Assembly: GCA_900546605.1 (NCBI GenBank)
Contig: URDV01000091.1
Location: 1 to 8,611, forward strand
Origin: an uncultured Prevotella sp.
GTDB lineage: Bacteria; Bacteroidota; Bacteroidia; Bacteroidales; Bacteroidaceae
Direction: 5' to 3'
DNA: 8,611 nucleotides
Position numbers and translations under genes: made by a program. Of this stretch, positions 1 to 5,617 are shown piece after piece. The notes beneath the pieces are model-generated. The model was not told the origin of the DNA. It saw only the letters and a program-made list of their open reading frames with translations, and made no database searches. How positions within the stretch are numbered: position 1 is the stretch's first letter; each line of letters starts with the position of its first letter.

Positions 1-6
1 TGGGCC

Positions 7-177
7 TTCAGCCCGTCCTTGCTAAATCCGAAACCCCAGGGTGTCGCTTCGCTTGTCCTGGGCTATGTGTACCATTGGGCTTTTATTGACATCATCGGCT
101 GCGGCTCAGCAATTCAAGCAAGCTTGATTGCATTCGCCTTGCACGATGTTTCAGCCCGTCCTTGCTAAATCCGAAAC
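7..177 (-). repeat. Intergenic repeat, copy A (113-bp core with flanking arms)
   Basis: A non-coding repeat. Its core (35-147) matches the reverse complement of 3075-3187 at about 105 of 113 positions by eye, with no gaps; four of the eight differences are clustered at 68-71. The core starts with a short hairpin, CCCAGGG pairing with CCTGGG (35-62). It is flanked by two identical 28-bp arms in the same orientation, 7-34 and 150-177, each containing GCTAAATCCGAAAC. Copy B has related arms in inverted orientation, so the unit looks modular. The window may cut off its left edge. I see no coding signal. The minus sign marks orientation relative to copy B. Confidence 0.85.
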
Positions 178-192
178 TTCAGTTACTTACCC

Positions 193-224
193 GTTAACCC
201 GTTAACTTGTTAACCCGTTAACCC
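193..224. repeat. Tandem 8-bp GTTAACnn array upstream of ridA
   Basis: Four consecutive 8-bp units begin with the palindrome GTTAAC at 193, 201, 209 and 217, with CC or TT in the last two positions. The flanks (182-192 and 225-231) resemble the right arm of the MITE-like element at 2961-3000, which carries the same 8-bp periodicity. This may be a decayed half of that element or a separate protein-binding array. It ends about 33 bp before the ridA start, so an effect on ridA expression is possible but not shown. Confidence 0.7.
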
Positions 225-257
225 GCTAATGAATTAACATATAAAATTTTGATAAAC

Positions 258-635
258 ATGAAAACTCCTATTTCAACCACTCAGGCCCCTGCGGCCATTG
301 GTCCTTACAGTCAAGCAGTTGAGGCTGCAGGAACAGTTTATGTGTCAGGACAGTTGCCTATTAATCCAGCAACAGGACAGTTTGCTGAAGGAGGCATTAA
401 AGAGTTAACAGCACAGTCGCTCAACAATATAAAAAACATTTTAGCCGAGGCAGGACTTACCATGGCAAATGTGGTGAAAACAAGCGTGTTCTTGGCTGAT
501 ATGAACGACTTTGCTGATATGAATGAAGTGTATGCCCAATTCTTTGAAGCACCCTTCCCCGCTCGTTCGGCAGTGGCAGTAAAAACTCTGCCAAAAAATG
601 CACGCATTGAAATTGAATGTATTGCAGTAAAATGA
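258..635 (+). CDS. ridA: RidA family reactive intermediate (enamine/imine) deaminase
   Basis: Cytosolic YjgF/YER057c/UK114 family protein that in characterised members hydrolyses reactive 2-aminoacrylate-type enamines or imines released by PLP enzymes, giving a ketoacid and ammonia and so protecting PLP enzymes. The product is 125 aa, the usual length of this single-domain trimeric protein. Visible signatures are IGPYSQAV (residues 14-21), the VSGQLPINPATG strand-turn (29-40) and the C-terminal ARSAVAVKTLPKNARIEIE block, in which Arg103 and Glu118 or Glu120 match the family's carboxylate-binding Arg and catalytic Glu. I chose ATG at 258; an in-frame TTG at 249 would add only three residues (MIN). 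The stop overlaps the next gene's start (ATGA), implying coupled translation. No convincing promoter is visible upstream; the nearest candidate, AAATTTTG at 244-251, would leave almost no leader. Confidence 0.96.
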   Translation: MKTPISTTQAPAAIGPYSQAVEAAGTVYVSGQLPINPATGQFAEGGIKELTAQSLNNIKNILAEAGLTMANVVKTSVFLADMNDFADMNEVYAQFFEAPFPARSAVAVKTLPKNARIEIECIAVK

Positions 636-1177
636 AAATAGGCGTATATCTTTCGTCAAAAGACCACCTGCCTGACAGCTACGTTGAAGCTGCTCGGCAG
701 GTGGGTGCTTTTATAGGTAATGAGGGACATACCTTGGTGTATGGTGGCGCGCGCAAAGGGTTGATGGAGGTGTTGGCACAGCAGGTCAAAGCTCATGGTG
801 GACGAGTGTATGGCATGGTGCCCGACATAATAGTACAGCGTGGCTTGGTGAGTGATGCCATTGACGTGACATTTCGTTGTGTTGACTTGAACGATCGTAA
901 AGCGATGATGAACCGCGAGAGTGATGTGCTGGTGGCTTTGCCAGGTGGCATAGGTACACTCGACGAGGTGTTTACGGTGATGGCTAATACGGTAATAGGC
1001 ATTCGTCACCAGCCTGTGGTATTCTACAATGTTGAGGGTTGCTGGGATGCTTTGCTGCAGGCACTTGATAACTTGTTTGCACAAGGTTTAATAAGTGGTC
1101 AACCTGCTGATTATTACGCGGTTGCTCATAACGTTACTGAACTGCGTAATGTGGTGGATAACTTAACAAATATTTGA
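632..1177 (+). CDS. LOG family protein (TIGR00730-type Rossmann fold)
   Basis: A 181-aa LOG (Lonely Guy) family protein. Characterised relatives are phosphoribohydrolases that cleave a nucleoside 5'-monophosphate (cytokinin riboside monophosphate or AMP) to free base and ribose 5-phosphate; the substrate here is unknown. The sequence shows an N-terminal Rossmann strand (KIGVYLSS), a GGARKGLM loop (38-45), the DRKAMM segment (88-93) with conserved Arg, and the hallmark PGGIGTLDE (104-112) with catalytic-type Glu. Length fits the short type I LOG group. ATG at 632 is preferred because the protein then begins exactly at the conserved strand and overlaps the ridA stop as ATGA. An in-frame ATG at 617 would add five residues from inside ridA. 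Coupling to ridA suggests a shared transcript. Older annotations as lysine decarboxylase are not supported by this motif. Confidence 0.93.
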   Translation: MKIGVYLSSKDHLPDSYVEAARQVGAFIGNEGHTLVYGGARKGLMEVLAQQVKAHGGRVYGMVPDIIVQRGLVSDAIDVTFRCVDLNDRKAMMNRESDVLVALPGGIGTLDEVFTVMANTVIGIRHQPVVFYNVEGCWDALLQALDNLFAQGLISGQPADYYAVAHNVTELRNVVDNLTNI

Positions 1178-1221
1178 AGTAAAAATACTTTGGGCGAAGC
1201 TTTGTGCTAAAGTCCTATTTT

Positions 1222-1287
1222 AAAAAAGCAATTATTCAGGAGTGGGGCAATCAACTTGATTGTTTGGCACTGAATAGTTGCTTTTTT
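1222..1287 (+). terminator. Long-stem intrinsic terminator after the ridA-LOG unit
   Basis: A long hairpin begins 45 bp after the LOG stop. A six-A tract plus GCAA (1222-1231) pairs with TTGC plus six T (1278-1287), a T-G wobble continues the helix, and TATTCAG (1233-1239) pairs with CTGAATA (1270-1276). An inner helix CAATCA/TGATTG (1248-1253 with 1257-1262) caps it. Seven T residues (1282-1288) follow the GC step. Because the other arm carries an A tract, the structure could work in both directions. No gene is seen on the minus strand that would use it. Confidence 0.85.
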
Positions 1288-1288
1288 T

Positions 1289-1596
1289 GTTTGATAATGA
1301 TGTTAAAATGAAGAAGATGGATTATTTGTAGTATTGAAAAAGTTGTCCCAATGATAGGTTTGTAGGGCATAACAATAGGTAGGGTGATGAAACGCTTTGT
1401 GGAGTGTTGTTTTCTGTAAAGAAACGTTATCAACCTAAACTTGCATATTGTGTAAAACGATGAGAATGTGAAGGCATAAATCATCAACTTTTAGCGCTTT
1501 TGTCGCATGGTTGGTAACATGATGGGGAGGCATATAAGCAAAAATGTGATTTTTTTTGAAAAACGATGACGTGAATCGGTGTTAACACCAAAAAAA
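1289..1596. other. Intergenic stretch between terminator and murG promoter, nothing recognised
   Basis: About 300 bp, A/T-rich, lies between the LOG terminator and the murG promoter. A 78-codon open frame on the minus strand (1251-1487) exists, but it runs through the terminator hairpin, has no family-like motif and is rich in Ile, Phe and Lys as expected of translated A/T-rich DNA. I see no tRNA-like fold, recognised riboswitch or repeat shared with the rest of the window. A small RNA or a long murG leader element cannot be excluded. Confidence 0.4.
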
Positions 1597-1601
1597 TTTG
1601 C

Positions 1602-1609
1602 TAATTTTG
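1602..1609 (+). promoter_or_regulatory. Bacteroidota-type -7 promoter box for murG
   Basis: TAATTTTG, followed by C, is an exact match to the Bacteroidota primary sigma -7 consensus TAnnTTTG. It lies 24 bp before the murG ATG, which predicts a start near 1615-1618 and a leader of roughly 16-19 nt. The usual -33 TTTG is not evident at normal spacing: around 1578-1583 the sequence is GGTGTT. Assignment therefore rests on the -7 box and position alone. A promoter here means murG need not be read from any upstream gene. Confidence 0.6.
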
Positions 1610-1633
1610 CGGTGTACTATATCGTGTTGAATT

Positions 1634-2749
1634 ATGAACAACGAATTAAGAGTCATCATTAGTGGCGGTGGCACAGGCGGACACATCTTTCCGGCCGTGT
1701 CAATAGCCAATGAAATACGCGCCAAACGTCCTGATGCCCAAATACTATTTGTGGGTGCTGAGGGACGCATGGAAATGCAACGTGTGCCTGCTGCAGGTTA
1801 TCCCATTAAGGGTTTGCCGATAGCAGGCTTTAATCGCAAGAGTTTATTGAAGAACATTCCTGTTCTGTTCAAAATAATGAAGAGCCGTAGCATGGCTCGC
1901 AAAATTATTCGTGACTTCAAGCCACAGGTGGCTGTGGGTGTAGGTGGCTATGCAAGCGGTCCAACGCTGAATGTGGCCGAAAGCATGGGCATCCCCACAC
2001 TGTTGCAAGAACAAAACTCGTATGCCGGTGTGACGAATAAGTTGCTGGCCAAAAAGGCACGAAAAATATGTGTGGCCTATGATGGTATGGCACGTTTCTT
2101 CCCTGCTGATAAAATAATTTTCACGGGAAATCCTGTTCGGCAGAATTTGCTTGACAATACGCTGCCTAAAGATGAGGCTGTACGTGCCTTGGGGTTGGTG
2201 CCAGGCAAGCGCACCATTCTTATCGTGGGTGGCTCATTAGGCGCTCGCACACTTAACGACTGCGTGTTGGGCAACTTGTCCTTAGTGAAGCAGCAAAGCA
2301 ATGTACAGTTTGTGTGGCAAACGGGTAAATACTATAGTGCTGAAATAAAGGCAGAACTTGAACGCCGTGGCTGTCCTGATAACCTGAAGGTGATGGACTT
2401 TATAAGCGACATGAAACAAGCTTATGCTGCTGCCGACCTCGTTATTTCGCGAGCTGGCGCAGGTAGCATTTCAGAGTTCTGCTTGTTGGGTAAACCTGTG
2501 GTGCTGGTTCCCTCACCCAATGTGGCTGAGGACCATCAAACCAAAAATGCGTTGGCTTTGGTGCAGAAAGGGGCTGCCCTTTATGTGGCCGATGCTGATG
2601 CACGCCGCACTTTGCTCCCCTTGGCCATTAACACGGTGGCTGATCATGACAAATTGGAGTCGCTGAGTCGTAATGTGCTGAATTTGGCTCGTCCTAACGC
2701 AGCCTCTGATATAGCCGATGAGGTGATAAAGTTGGCCGAACAGCAATAA
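1634..2749 (+). CDS. murG: UDP-GlcNAc:undecaprenyl-PP-MurNAc-pentapeptide GlcNAc transferase MurG
   Basis: Peripheral inner-membrane GT28 glycosyltransferase that adds GlcNAc to lipid I to give lipid II, the last cytoplasmic step of peptidoglycan precursor synthesis. The 371-aa product has typical MurG length and the two-Rossmann GT-B layout. The N-terminal half has GGGTGGHIFPA (11-21), GGYASGP (104-110) and the QEQNSYAG acceptor-site loop (125-132). A linker FTGNPVR (163-169) leads to the donor half with GGSLGA (199-204), SRAGAGSISE (272-281) and EDHQTKNA (299-306), the UDP-GlcNAc contacts. ATG at 1634 places the first glycine loop at residue 11 as usual; the leader lacks a Shine-Dalgarno. 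In most dcw clusters ftsW lies just upstream and murC directly downstream. Here a promoter and unrelated genes lie upstream, and 611 bp of repeat DNA separates it from murC. Confidence 0.98.
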   Translation: MNNELRVIISGGGTGGHIFPAVSIANEIRAKRPDAQILFVGAEGRMEMQRVPAAGYPIKGLPIAGFNRKSLLKNIPVLFKIMKSRSMARKIIRDFKPQVAVGVGGYASGPTLNVAESMGIPTLLQEQNSYAGVTNKLLAKKARKICVAYDGMARFFPADKIIFTGNPVRQNLLDNTLPKDEAVRALGLVPGKRTILIVGGSLGARTLNDCVLGNLSLVKQQSNVQFVWQTGKYYSAEIKAELERRGCPDNLKVMDFISDMKQAYAAADLVISRAGAGSISEFCLLGKPVVLVPSPNVAEDHQTKNALALVQKGAALYVADADARRTLLPLAINTVADHDKLESLSRNVLNLARPNAASDIADEVIKLAEQQ

Positions 2750-2830
2750 CTGGATGAAGGTGGCATACTGATGAGCGTATAGGTGATTCTTATACATTTA
2801 CGATGCTTGTTGGTGCAACTTACTGAAGGG

Positions 2831-2839
2831 TAATAAATA
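2831..2839. repeat. Left 9-bp direct repeat (putative target site duplication)
   Basis: TAATAAATA lies immediately outside the left terminal inverted repeat of the foldback element and is repeated exactly at 3012-3020 outside the right one. An exact 9-bp direct repeat at both termini is what transposon insertion leaves, although the A/T-only sequence makes chance somewhat likelier than for mixed bases. Confidence 0.7.
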
Positions 2840-3011
2840 CCCGTTGGCGGAATTTCAGGTTAACGGGTTAACAAATTGACAGGTTAACAAGTAAGTATGC
2901 TTTACACCACTTATTATGTTAAAGCCAGAATGACAGGAAACTTAAAAAGCTCGGCAAACTTACCTGTAAACCCGTTAACTTGTCAACTTGTTTACTAATT
3001 CCGCCAACGCG
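2840..3011. mobile_element. 172-bp MITE-like foldback element between murG and murC
   Basis: Non-autonomous element with no open frame of note. The left terminus CCCGTTGGCGGAATT (2840-2854) and the right terminus (2997-3011) are inverted repeats matching at 14 of 15 positions. Just inside, both arms carry 8-bp-period units of the GTTAACnn type: left at 2859, 2867, 2875 (variant ATTGAC) and 2883; right at 2966, 2974, 2982 and 2990 (three of these four are variants). The whole could fold into a long imperfect hairpin. It is bracketed by the direct repeat TAATAAATA (2831-2839 and 3012-3020). A second copy starts at 8486, and the comparable 126-127 bp differ by three substitutions and one indel. 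No transposase is in the window, so mobilisation would have to be in trans and the family is unassigned. Confidence 0.75.
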
Positions 3012-3020
3012 TAATAAATA
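3012..3020. repeat. Right 9-bp direct repeat (putative target site duplication)
   Basis: Second copy of TAATAAATA, directly abutting the right terminal inverted repeat of the 172-bp element. If this is a true duplication, the site before insertion had one TAATAAATA between the murG 3' flank and the repeat DNA upstream of murC. Confidence 0.7.
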
Positions 3021-3044
3021 GGTGTTTAAAATAAGTTTACTCAT

Positions 3045-3320
3045 GTTTCGGGTTTAGCAAGGGCGGGCTAAATCATCGTGCAAGGCGAATGCAGTCAAGC
3101 TTGCATGAATTGCTGAGCCGCAGCCGATGATGTCAATAAAAGCCCAATGGAGTCCATAGCCCAGGGCAAGCGAAGCGGCACCCTGGGTATCGCGTGTTGG
3201 AATAGTCGCGCCCTGTAAGGGCAAAAGCTTTAAGACATTCAGCTATCAAGTAAGAATAACACCTACTTAAAATAAGAAACTCATGTTTCGGATTTAGCCC
3301 GCCCTTGCTAAATCCGAAAC
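3045..3320 (+). repeat. Intergenic repeat, copy B (113-bp core with inverted arms)
   Basis: Non-coding repeat whose core (3075-3187) is the inverted counterpart of 35-147, about 93 percent identical by eye. Its outer ends are 29-nt inverted repeats, 3045-3073 and 3292-3320, matching at 28 of 29 positions, both carrying the GCTAAATCCGAAAC motif on one strand or the other. Between core and right arm lie 104 bp absent from copy A, including a small hairpin GCCCT-GTA-AGGGC (3210-3222). A direct repeat also precedes each arm: TTAAAATAAG at 3026 and 3268, then ACTCATGTTTCGG. A 74-codon minus-strand frame (3133-3357) is most likely repeat DNA read by chance. The edge lies 40 bp from the murC start. 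Confidence 0.85.
3285..3320. repeat. Perfect 13-bp stem-loop at the right end of copy B
   Basis: GTTTCGGATTTAG (3285-3297) and CTAAATCCGAAAC (3308-3320) are exact reverse complements separated by a 10-nt loop (CCCGCCCTTG). There is no T run after it, so it does not look like an intrinsic terminator. It reads as the palindromic end module of the repeat, comparable to REP-type hairpins. Confidence 0.8.
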
Positions 3321-3349
3321 TTGAATAAGAAAGAATAACTGCATATTTG
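3321..3349 (+). promoter_or_regulatory. Weak candidate promoter for murC at the repeat edge
   Basis: CATATTTG (3342-3349) differs at one base from the Bacteroidota -7 consensus TAnnTTTG, and TTG (3321-3323) lies 18 bp before it, close to the usual -33 spacing. The start would fall near 3355-3358, leaving only a few leader bases before the murC ATG at 3361. The box is imperfect and the leader very short, so this is a suggestion. If real, the -33 element abuts the last base of the repeat, and murC would have its own start despite the 611-bp gap after murG. Confidence 0.3.
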
Positions 3350-3360
3350 CTACGCATACA

Positions 3361-4722
3361 ATGAAATCAGTATATTTTATCGGTGCCGGTGGCATCGGCA
3401 TGAGCGCCTTGGAACGCTATTTTTTATCAAAAGGCTTGGTGGTGGCTGGTTATGACCGCACTGCTTGTGAACTGACTGAGGAACTTCGTGCTGAGGGAGC
3501 CGATATTCACTATGAGGATAACCCTGAACTCATTCCTGCTGCTTGCCGCGACAAGAGTGAAACGTTGGTGGTTTATACTCCCGCTATCCCTGCTACTCAT
3601 AAAGAATTGACTTATTTCCGTGAAAACGGATTTGATATACAAAAGCGTGCACAGGTGCTGGGCACGCTTACGCGCTCAATGAAGGGCCTCTGTGTGGCTG
3701 GTACACATGGCAAAACAACTACTACCTCAATGACTGCACACTTGTTGCATGAGAGTCATGTGGGATGTAACGCTTTTTTGGGTGGCATTACTAAAAACTA
3801 TGGCACTAACTACTTGTTGAGCAAGGATTCTCCCTATGTGGTGATTGAAGCCGATGAGTTTGACCGCTCATTTCATCATTTGCGTCCTTATGCCACAGTT
3901 ATTACAGCGACTGATGCTGATCACCTTGACATTTATGGCACTGAGGAGGCTTACCTTGAGAGTTTCCGCCACTACACCGAACTGATTCAACCTGGTGGCG
4001 CGCTCATTATTCATCGTAACCTCAAAATGCAGCCCCATCCGCAAGCTGGAGTGCGTGTTTATACTTATGATCGCACCGAGGGTGATTTTCATGCTGAAAA
4101 CATTCGCATTGGGGGCGGACACATTGTGTTTGACTTTGTTTCGCCTTTAGGCAACATAGCCAACATAGAATTGGGCGTGCCTGTAAGCATTAATATTGAA
4201 AATGGTATTGCTGCCATGGCTTTGGCACAAATAGCAGGCGCTACGGCCGATGAAATAAAAAAGGCCATGTTGACCTTTGCTGGCGTGGATCGTCGCTTTG
4301 ACTTTGCGCTGAAAAATGATCGCCATGTTTTGCTATCAGACTATGCACACCATCCTGCTGAAATAAAGCAGAGCATTTTGAGCATTCGTGAGGTGTTTAA
4401 TGGACGTAAAATTTCGGCCATCTTCCAACCACATCTTTACACACGTACGCGCGACTTTTATAAAGACTTTGCCGAGAGTCTTTCGTTGCTTGACGAGGTG
4501 ATATTGACAGAGATTTATCCCGCTCGCGAGAAACCAATTCCTGGCATTACCAGTCAGATTATATATGACAATTTGCGCCCAGGCATCGAAAAGCATTTGA
4601 TTGAAAAGAAGGATATTCCTGCTTTTGTAAAATCAGAGGATTTTGATGTGCTCATAGTGTTAGGAGCTGGCGATGCCGTTGACTACATTCCGCAAATTAA
4701 GGATATTTTGAGCCAAAAATAA
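3361..4722 (+). CDS. murC: UDP-N-acetylmuramate--L-alanine ligase MurC
   Basis: Cytoplasmic ATP-dependent Mur ligase that joins L-alanine to UDP-MurNAc, the first step of stem-peptide assembly. The 453-aa product is slightly shorter than the E. coli enzyme (491 aa) but contains all three Mur domains. The N-terminal UMP-binding fold opens with GAGGIGMSALE (8-18). The central ATPase has the P-loop GTHGKTTTT (114-122), the metal-binding EADEFDRSF (163-171) and DADHLDIYG (185-193). The C-terminal domain has DYAHHPAEI (327-335), FQPHLYTRT (355-363) and GAGD (435-438). Nothing essential appears missing. ATG at 3361 places the glycine loop at residue 8, as expected. It is separated from murG by repeats and from ftsQ by 100 bp holding a hairpin. 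Confidence 0.98.
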   Translation: MKSVYFIGAGGIGMSALERYFLSKGLVVAGYDRTACELTEELRAEGADIHYEDNPELIPAACRDKSETLVVYTPAIPATHKELTYFRENGFDIQKRAQVLGTLTRSMKGLCVAGTHGKTTTTSMTAHLLHESHVGCNAFLGGITKNYGTNYLLSKDSPYVVIEADEFDRSFHHLRPYATVITATDADHLDIYGTEEAYLESFRHYTELIQPGGALIIHRNLKMQPHPQAGVRVYTYDRTEGDFHAENIRIGGGHIVFDFVSPLGNIANIELGVPVSINIENGIAAMALAQIAGATADEIKKAMLTFAGVDRRFDFALKNDRHVLLSDYAHHPAEIKQSILSIREVFNGRKISAIFQPHLYTRTRDFYKDFAESLSLLDEVILTEIYPAREKPIPGITSQIIYDNLRPGIEKHLIEKKDIPAFVKSEDFDVLIVLGAGDAVDYIPQIKDILSQK

Positions 4723-4776
4723 GCCGGATGTGATGGGGCACAACTTTGTGCTGATGTGATGTCGTGTGTAGTGTTG

Positions 4777-4800
4777 GCTCACTTTATTCGTGAAGTGAGC
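4777..4800 (+). promoter_or_regulatory. Stem-loop with UUCG tetraloop between murC and ftsQ
   Basis: GCTCACTT (4777-4784) and AAGTGAGC (4793-4800) are exact complements. A T-G wobble and an A-T pair extend the stem to ten pairs closed on the loop TTCG (4787-4790), the very stable UUCG tetraloop sequence. The following bases (GTTTGACAC) are not a U run, so it is a poor terminator. It sits 22 bp before the ftsQ ATG, and a smaller hairpin GCACAA-CT-TTGTGC (4738-4751) lies upstream. A role in transcript processing, stability or ftsQ translation is inference. Confidence 0.6.
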
Positions 4801-4822
4801 GTTTGACACATGGGCGCGTGTA

Positions 4823-5584
4823 ATGGGTAAAAAATTACTTGCAGTGAAAACATTCGTAAAACTCATATTGTTGGCAGGCATCATAGTGTATCTGTGCTTT
4901 GCCTTCGTCGACTTTACCACACATGGCGACACAACGGTGTGCAAGCAGGTTTGCTTTTCAATAGCAGATAGCTCGCACGCGGGGTTCATCACAACCGATG
5001 AAGCCGACCACTTGCTGCGTCAATCGGGGCTTTACCCCGTGGGACGCGAAATGAAGCAAATTGATGGTGTTGCCATAGAGCGCGCTTTGCGTCGCAACTC
5101 GTTTATTGACTCTGTGTCGTGTTACAAATCGCCTGGTGGCGTAGTAAATGTACTCATTTTGCAACGTTTGCCGCTATTGCGCGTGAAAGCCGACAATGGT
5201 GATGATTATTACATTGACAACAAGGGCAACGTGATGAATCCGCAAGGCTATTCGGCCGATTTGGTGGTGGCCACAGGCTGCATTAGCAAAACTTTTGCTA
5301 AGAAACAATTGGTGCAGTTGGGCCGCTTTTTGCGTGATGACCCTTTTTGGAACGACCAAATAGAACAAATTTATGTGACGTCGCAGCAACACATTCAAAT
5401 GGTTCCGCGTGTGGGTAGTCACATCATTAACTTTGGCACAACTGATAGCATTAGCCAAAAGTTTCGCAACCTTTACACTTTCTACGAAAAGGTGTTGCCT
5501 GAGGTGGGCTGGAATAAGTATGCTGAAATATCAGTTGAACACGTTTCGCAGATTGTGGGACGCAAGGCTGAAGTGGATGGGTAA
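4823..5584 (+). CDS. ftsQ: Cell division protein FtsQ (DivIB/FtsQ family)
   Basis: Bitopic inner-membrane divisome protein that, in studied bacteria, links early cytoplasmic and late periplasmic division proteins. The 253-aa product has a short Lys-containing cytoplasmic N-terminus, one membrane segment (about residues 10-30, hydrophobic run LILLAGIIVYLCFAF) and a periplasmic remainder. A POTRA-like region follows (about 45-115): IERALRRNSFIDSVSCYKS, then VNVLILQRLPLLRVK, and a beta-domain segment YYIDNKGNVM. These match the Bacteroidota style of FtsQ; similarity across the wider family is low, so position between murC and ftsA is strong supporting evidence. ATG at 4823 gives a normal inside-positive start (MGKKLLAVKTFVK). 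There is no clear Shine-Dalgarno, and a UUCG hairpin lies just upstream. ftsA begins 33 bp after the stop, consistent with a shared transcript. Confidence 0.93.
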   Translation: MGKKLLAVKTFVKLILLAGIIVYLCFAFVDFTTHGDTTVCKQVCFSIADSSHAGFITTDEADHLLRQSGLYPVGREMKQIDGVAIERALRRNSFIDSVSCYKSPGGVVNVLILQRLPLLRVKADNGDDYYIDNKGNVMNPQGYSADLVVATGCISKTFAKKQLVQLGRFLRDDPFWNDQIEQIYVTSQQHIQMVPRVGSHIINFGTTDSISQKFRNLYTFYEKVLPEVGWNKYAEISVEHVSQIVGRKAEVDG

Positions 5585-5617
5585 AAAAACTTTAGAAACA
5601 AAACAAAACAACATATA

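Noticed and set aside
193..224. Tandem octamers as a CRISPR array or replication origin iterons
   Set aside because: Units are only 8 bp with no unique spacers, and there is no dnaA/rep gene or cas gene nearby. The link to the MITE-like element explains them better.
244..251. AAATTTTG as a -7 promoter box for ridA
   Set aside because: The first T of the consensus TA is replaced and the predicted start would lie at or past the ATG at 258; no -33 element at proper spacing was seen.
1251..1487. 78-codon minus-strand open frame between the LOG gene and murG
   Set aside because: It overlaps the terminator hairpin, has a low-complexity A/T-driven composition and no family resemblance.
2750..2830. 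Terminator directly after murG
   Set aside because: Only a weak five-pair GTATA/TATAC stem with no T run is present, too little to call.
3133..3357. 74-codon minus-strand open frame within copy B of the intergenic repeat
   Set aside because: It lies almost wholly in repeat DNA. The copy A core differs at scattered positions with no codon pattern, and there is no recognisable domain or start context.
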